The notes beneath the pieces are model-generated. The model ran no database searches. It was not told where the DNA came from and worked only from the letters and a program-made list of their open reading frames with translations. Below are positions 59,890-64,000 of a stretch of 64,000 nt of DNA, piece after piece (the stretch's first letter is position 1; each line of letters opens with the position of its first letter). Source of the DNA: FEN-1350 sp964643355 (GTDB lineage Bacteria > Planctomycetota > Phycisphaerae > Sedimentisphaerales > Anaerohalosphaeraceae); NCBI GenBank assembly GCA_964643355.1, contig CAZXPW010000023.1, positions 1 to 64,000 of the forward strand, in the 5' to 3' direction. Position numbers and translations under genes: made by a program.

Positions 59890-61146
59890 TCAAGAGGGAT
59901 TTGCGGGCCGATTCAACGCTGCGGACATTCCCGCCAGCGCCCCGGTCGCAAACGCGATCGTCAGGTTGTAGCCGCCGCATGGCCCATCGGCATTCATTAC
60001 CTCCCCGGCGAAATACAGCCCCGGACAGATTATCGATTCCATCGTCTTACCGTCGATCTGCTGAATATCCACGCCGCCCCGCGTGACGATCGCCTCCTCG
60101 ATCGGTCGCGTCGTAATGATTGTCAGCGGCAGCTCCTTGACCTGCCGAACCAATCCTTTTCGTATTGACTTGCTCATCTGACCGATCGTCTGCTCAGCCC
60201 CCATCCCCGCCAGCGCACACAATTGGCTCGCCATCGCCTTGGGAAAATATTCCGTAAGGACTGTCGCTGCCGCTTTCTTCGGATGTTTGGCCGCCTGTTC
60301 GATCAGCCCTTGTTCGAACGCTTCCGCCTTTGTTTCCGGCAGGAAATCCACCTTCACCTCGACCCCCGAAGTTCCGTTGAGCGATTCAACAATATCACGA
60401 CTGAAATTCAGTATGCCCGGCCCGCCGATTCCATTCTCGGTAAACATCAGGGGCCCCCGTTGCGAGATATTCTTGCCGTTGATACGCGTGGATACAATCG
60501 TATCCGGAATCCCTACGCCCTGAAACCGGCCCGGCCAATCTTCCCCCGTCACCAGCGGAATTAGAGCCGCCCTCGGTTCAACGATCATGTGTCCCAGTTG
60601 CCTTGCCAACTCATAGCCATTTCGAGGCGTGCCCGTCTGGGGCCAGCTCATTCCGCCTGCCGCCAAGACCACGCACCGCGAATTAAAAATTTCCTTGTCC
60701 GTTGATATCTCAAAACCGTCTTCGCTCTTTCGGATTTCACGGATTATTCTTCCATAGGCAAACCGTGTACCTGCCTCATTAGCGGTTTCCAGGAGAATTC
60801 GCTTCACATCGCTTGCCCGGTCGCTTTTCGGAAAAATGCACCCGTCCGGCTCGGTCTTGGTCGCCAGTCCATGTTCGTGAAGAAACTCCAGGACCTTGCC
60901 CGGCCCGAAGGTGTGAATACTATGCCGCAGAAACCGGTCGTACGGCCGGCACGCCCGCAGGAATTCATCGATCATGCAATCATGCGTGATGTTACATCGT
61001 CCGCGCCCCGTCACCAGCAGTTTTCGTCCCGCCGTGGTGCTGGCCTCGACGATCAGCGTCCGCGCCCCGCCCCGCGCGGCGAAGATCCCGGCCATCAGCC
61101 CCGCCGGCCCCGCCCCGATTACGACCACATCCCACGACTGCCCCAC
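59890..61146 (-). CDS. BaiN/HI0933-family FAD-dependent oxidoreductase
   Basis: 418 residues. VVVIGAGPAGLMAGIFAARG is the FAD Rossmann loop, GRKLLVTGRGRCNITH the family signature and LYFAGEVMNADGPCGGYNLT the C-terminal FAD block. Physiological substrate of the family is uncertain (some relatives reduce enoyl bile acids). It starts with GTG 61146; GGAAGGA lies 7 bases upstream. rnpB follows upstream on the same strand. Confidence 0.92.
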   Translation of the reverse strand: MGQSWDVVVIGAGPAGLMAGIFAARGGARTLIVEASTTAGRKLLVTGRGRCNITHDCMIDEFLRACRPYDRFLRHSIHTFGPGKVLEFLHEHGLATKTEPDGCIFPKSDRASDVKRILLETANEAGTRFAYGRIIREIRKSEDGFEISTDKEIFNSRCVVLAAGGMSWPQTGTPRNGYELARQLGHMIVEPRAALIPLVTGEDWPGRFQGVGIPDTIVSTRINGKNISQRGPLMFTENGIGGPGILNFSRDIVESLNGTSGVEVKVDFLPETKAEAFEQGLIEQAAKHPKKAAATVLTEYFPKAMASQLCALAGMGAEQTIGQMSKSIRKGLVRQVKELPLTIITTRPIEEAIVTRGGVDIQQIDGKTMESIICPGLYFAGEVMNADGPCGGYNLTIAFATGALAGMSAALNRPANPS

Positions 61147-61243
61147 TCGATAATCCTTCCGCGCCGGAATCGACGACGATAACCGACAACGACTCGAAAA
61201 TAATAATAATAGTCAATATACAATATTCATTATTCAATTGAAA

Positions 61244-61634
61244 GAGTGGGTCTGTAAGCCGAGTTCTGTCTTCCGGGTTACCCCGGGAGGCGGCCATTTC
61301 TCTGGACCGGCGGTTGCCCGCCGGCTCTCCCGTAAGGGATGCGACCTACCCGCTGGATTGATGACCGGGCCGGCTCAAGGGGCCCGAAGGCCCACCAGCT
61401 TGTTTGGTCTTGCAGGCGGCGGGGCTTGCCCTGCCGTCGCCGTCGCCGACGACGCGGTGCGCTCTTACCGCACCTTTTCACCCTTGCCGGATCCCCGTTG
61501 CCGGGGCCATCGGCGGTGTGTTTTCTGTGGCGCTGTCCCGCGGATCGCTCCGGGTGGCCGTTAGCCACCACCGCGCCCTGTCCTGCTCGGACTTTCCTCC
61601 GGCCGTATCCGGCCGGCGACCGCCCGACCCACTC
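61244..61634 (-). ncRNA. rnpB: RNase P RNA, bacterial type A
   Basis: About 391 nt. The ends pair as P1 (GAGTGGGTC at 61244-61252 with GACCCACTC at 61626-61634). On the minus strand the conserved GGAGGAAAGTCCGAGC block (CR I/P4) is near the 5' end, GGTAAGGGTGAAAAGGTGC in the middle, and AGACAGAACTCGGCTTAC (P4 partner) at the 3' end. It is the catalytic RNA that matures tRNA 5' ends. The open frames overlapping it are chance. Confidence 0.95.
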
Positions 61635-61640
61635 CTCTTG

Positions 61641-61669
61641 ATTATACTTTGTTTGGCAGCCGTTTGCAG
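61641..61669 (-). promoter_or_regulatory. Promoter of rnpB
   Basis: On the minus strand a perfect -10 TATAAT (61641-61646) lies 7 bases before the RNase P RNA 5' end, with a weak -35 CTGCAA (61664-61669) at 17-base spacing. Confidence 0.65.
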
Positions 61670-62051
61670 CGAAAAACAGATTCCTGGCGGATTCATTTCT
61701 CTTGTGCCGGGGCCGTTCCGATCGACAACCTTGTCGTTCCGTTTCAGATACGCCCCCCCACTTGACTCGGAACAATCCCATCCCTTCCAATCCAATACGC
61801 GATTTTCCCACTGTTTATAATCAAAAAAATGAACATCGTAGCTTTCCAGATGAAAAAGTTTCATTGACGATACAGAATCCGCAAGTAAAATTGACGATGA
61901 GAAGAGATCCTGGTTTGAATGCGAGGATTATAATCTTTCGGATCCTCTCCAGGTGATTTTCTTGCGGCTGTTGCAGGCATGACGGTAGCGTCCTCGGTAC
62001 TTTCGAGGCCAAACAACTTTGGGATATTTTTCAGGGCGAGAGAGGAATCAA
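61670..62051. other. Divergent region upstream of rnpB and the ATP-grasp gene
   Basis: About 380 bases. Becomes AT-rich after 61800. I see no supported gene or RNA here; it must hold the promoter of the ATP-grasp gene, but no clear hexamer pair stands out. Confidence 0.35.
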
Positions 62052-63128
62052 ATGGCGGCCAAATCCAAACGATCTCGCAAACCTTTGCATGTAGCGCTGG
62101 TGTACAACGCCGCATCGGGACTGGTAACCGATACGCCGGAAGATCGAGGCAGTACCGCGGATCTCCGGAAGATGATTCACCATATGGGTCGGGCCCTGAG
62201 ATCTTTGGGGCATCGAGTCACCATTCTGCCGTTAGCCGACGACCTTTTTCAATTTCATCGCAAATTGCGTCGTCTTGAGCCGGATGTGGTATTCAACCAA
62301 TATGACGATGTCGTTCACGGCGTTTTCTCCGAAATGCTGTTTGCCGCCATCGTGCAAATGATGGGCTTTCGTATCACCGGTTCGCCGGCCCTGGCCCTGG
62401 GTTTAAGTCGTTACAAACACACGACCTCCAAACTCCTTCAGGGGCTGGGAATCCCGATCCCTCCCTGCACGGAGGTGCTGGAAAAAGTAGGGGATGTGGA
62501 TCGTCACGAATGGAAGTTTCCCCTGATTGTCCAGCCGAGCCATGAAGATGCGGGAATCGGTCTGGACCGAAATTCGGTCGTCCGGACAAAGAAGGCCCTT
62601 CGCAACCAGGTGCGTCATGTTTTACAGGAATTCAAACAACCCGCACTCGTTCAGGCATTCCTGCCCGGGCGCGAGTTCAATGTGGGTATCATCGGGGGCA
62701 AACGCATGCGGTTGATGCCGCTGGCCGAGGTCGTTTATGAGGATATGCCTCCGGAGATCCCGCCAATCATGTCCTATGCCGCCAAGTGGATTGAAAATTC
62801 ACTGGAGTATAAAAAAACCTCGATTCTCTGTCCGACGGTTGTGGAGCCCGAGCTTGGTCGTCAACTCAACGATATCGCAATCCGTGCCTTTCGGGCGGTC
62901 CGGGCCTGGGGTTACGGCCGTGTTGATATTCGGCTCGACGAGGAGGGAAATCCCAGGGTCCTGGAGGTCAACTGTAACGCTTCTCTGGAGGATGGACTTG
63001 GCCTGGCTCGTTCCGCCAAAAGAGCGGGGATCGGTTATCCGCAGTTGCTTCAGATGGTCATTGATGCCGCGATGGAAGGTCCTCCTTACGATGTCAGCAT
63101 GCCCATACAACCTATCGAGCATTCGTAA
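62052..63128 (+). CDS. D-alanine-D-alanine-ligase-like ATP-grasp enzyme
   Basis: 358 residues. The N-terminal Rossmann-like part (LHVALVYNAASGLVTDTPED, EPDVVFNQYDDVVHG) and the ATP-grasp part (FPLIVQPSHEDAGIGLDRNS, RVDIRLDEEGNPRVLEVNCN, GIGYPQLLQMVI) resemble Ddl. It differs from true Ddl (VNCNASLEDG in place of the usual VNTxPG motif), so it may join other amino acids or peptides. GAGGAA precedes ATG 62052. It is convergent with a metallopeptidase gene. Confidence 0.87.
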   Translation: MAAKSKRSRKPLHVALVYNAASGLVTDTPEDRGSTADLRKMIHHMGRALRSLGHRVTILPLADDLFQFHRKLRRLEPDVVFNQYDDVVHGVFSEMLFAAIVQMMGFRITGSPALALGLSRYKHTTSKLLQGLGIPIPPCTEVLEKVGDVDRHEWKFPLIVQPSHEDAGIGLDRNSVVRTKKALRNQVRHVLQEFKQPALVQAFLPGREFNVGIIGGKRMRLMPLAEVVYEDMPPEIPPIMSYAAKWIENSLEYKKTSILCPTVVEPELGRQLNDIAIRAFRAVRAWGYGRVDIRLDEEGNPRVLEVNCNASLEDGLGLARSAKRAGIGYPQLLQMVIDAAMEGPPYDVSMPIQPIEHS

Positions 63129-63195
63129 AGCGTCCTACCGGCTCGATTCGGTTGAATAGGTCAAATCGACTTGATGAACCCTCTCACTGGAATTC

Positions 63196-63981
63196 TTAAC
63201 TCGTTTTGCCGTATTCCTTGGCTCGACCCCGATAGTATTCCGCCAGAGACATCGTAAGCTTGGAAAGCGGCATGACAAGCCGCCCGCCCTTCCGCTTGGG
63301 CTTCTGATCGCGAATCTTTTTCATTAGGCGGTCCACATACCGTAATTTTTCAATAGCCGGCCAATATCGATACTTTTGGCGCCACCCGGATCGGGGGGTC
63401 AGCCAGACCGCAAAAGTTTCCGCGAAATCATCATCCGGATGTTTCTGCGCATAAGTATATCGATAAGGGAAACTGCACAGGTGTCGAACAAACCGACGGC
63501 TCCAGGGATTTGGATTAAAAACATCCCGGTACGGTTTCGAAAACGAACCGAATGTCTCCTTCCAGCCCTGTTCTTCCCAGAGTTGGTAGGCATAATTGAT
63601 CGCATGTCCGGTCTCGTGCCGGAGGAGTTGCATAATCGTCTGGCTGTCTTCCAGTTCCCCGGTCTGCTCTGTCTCAATCCGACCAAGCAGAGTACAAGAC
63701 AAGTAGAAGGGTATGCCGACGACCGGTACTTTGTCCGGACAACCCCAGGTATCCGTCAGGTAGAAGGATGGCACATAATTGATACCCTTGGCGGCCAACT
63801 CCTCTTGGAGTTGCCAAAGATACGGCTCTATAAACGATCCTTTGATTCGAAGGTCCAAGTCGCAGATGCGCCTTTGAAGCAGTCGTTGCCGAACCGTTTC
63901 CCAGTTTCCGGAACAAATAAACTCCCCCTTCCGTACAGACGCCCTGTTACGGCCTGCCACATCCATCTCGTTATTCTCCAT
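63196..63981 (-). CDS. Putative zinc-binding metallopeptidase (Peptidase_Mx type)
   Basis: 261 residues. RHETGHAINYAYQLWEE has the HExxH zinc motif, and HPDDDFAETFAVWLTPRSGW the downstream DDDFAE block typical of this family. The last part (KKIRDQKPKRKGGRLVMPLS) is basic. No signal peptide is visible. ATG 63981 is given; ATG 63966 has a GGAG 9 bases upstream and is equally possible. Only 19 bases of upstream sequence are in the window. Confidence 0.82.
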   Translation of the reverse strand: MENNEMDVAGRNRASVRKGEFICSGNWETVRQRLLQRRICDLDLRIKGSFIEPYLWQLQEELAAKGINYVPSFYLTDTWGCPDKVPVVGIPFYLSCTLLGRIETEQTGELEDSQTIMQLLRHETGHAINYAYQLWEEQGWKETFGSFSKPYRDVFNPNPWSRRFVRHLCSFPYRYTYAQKHPDDDFAETFAVWLTPRSGWRQKYRYWPAIEKLRYVDRLMKKIRDQKPKRKGGRLVMPLSKLTMSLAEYYRGRAKEYGKTS

Positions 63982-64000
63982 TTCTATGAATACCCTGAAC

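Noticed and set aside
61278..61811. Open frames overlapping the RNase P RNA
   Set aside because: The conserved RNase P core explains the sequence; these frames are chance.

Overview
The window looks like chromosomal DNA of a planctomycete, most likely a Phycisphaerae/Sedimentisphaerales-type bacterium. This is inferred from gene content, not from a marker tree. The supporting traits are a dockerin-bearing exported giant protein, a PEP-CTERM protein, many signal-peptide, lipoprotein and Tat-exported glycan enzymes (GHL6-like, beta-helix, GH116, DUF1080, sialate esterase), PQQ-type propellers, an ECF sigma operon, and a pyruvoyl arginine decarboxylase. Genes are moderately GC-rich with good Shine-Dalgarno sequences. 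The first gene and the stretches near 31.8-32.4 kb and 41.6-42 kb are visibly more AT-rich. No tRNA, insertion sequence, prophage or CRISPR array was seen; the one structural RNA is RNase P RNA.

Layout. 0.1-4.3 kb: exported phospholipase C/P1-nuclease-like dockerin protein, then a patch of short palindromes. 4.7-7.4 kb (minus): ECF sigma factor, a membrane protein that may be its anti-sigma factor, and an exported coiled-coil protein. 7.6-16 kb (plus): a glycan-degradation locus (lipoprotein GHL6-like hydrolase, tandem beta-helix protein, Tat-exported GH116-like enzyme, NlpC/P60-like lipoprotein). 16-22 kb: acylphosphatase, GAF-PP2C phosphatase, then cmk-plsC-ispH-rpsA. 22-27.5 kb: RpoD-like sigma factor, apt, aroB, arginine decarboxylase plus agmatinase (arginine to putrescine), rhomboid protease. 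27.6-35 kb (minus): mfd, a decayed MNT/HEPN toxin-antitoxin pair, small unknown genes, and a homocysteine methyltransferase/MTHF reductase fusion. 35-41.5 kb: clpC, a membrane TPR-like protein, and an NfeD-flotillin pair. 42-47.6 kb: PEP-CTERM protein, PQQ-propeller protein, sugar isomerase plus DUF1080 hydrolase, Memo-like protein, purE. 47.7-49 kb: a ParA-type ATPase fused to a glycogen-binding domain.

49.7-55.3 kb (minus) holds the most striking system. It is an eight-gene ArsR-controlled operon with a DUF318/ArsP-type permease, a mini-thioredoxin, a DGC zinc protein, a membrane-anchored thioredoxin-NosL/MerB-like fusion, a CcdA electron transporter, a Tat-exported flavodoxin-like protein and an ArsC arsenate reductase. 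The gene set suggests thiol electrons are passed across the membrane to a MerB-like protein while the permease exports a (possibly organo-) arsenical; this function is inference. 55.4-64 kb: EamA transporter coupled to a transglutaminase-like protein, sialate O-acetylesterase, BaiN-type flavoprotein, rnpB with its own promoter, a Ddl-like ATP-grasp enzyme and a convergent zinc metallopeptidase.
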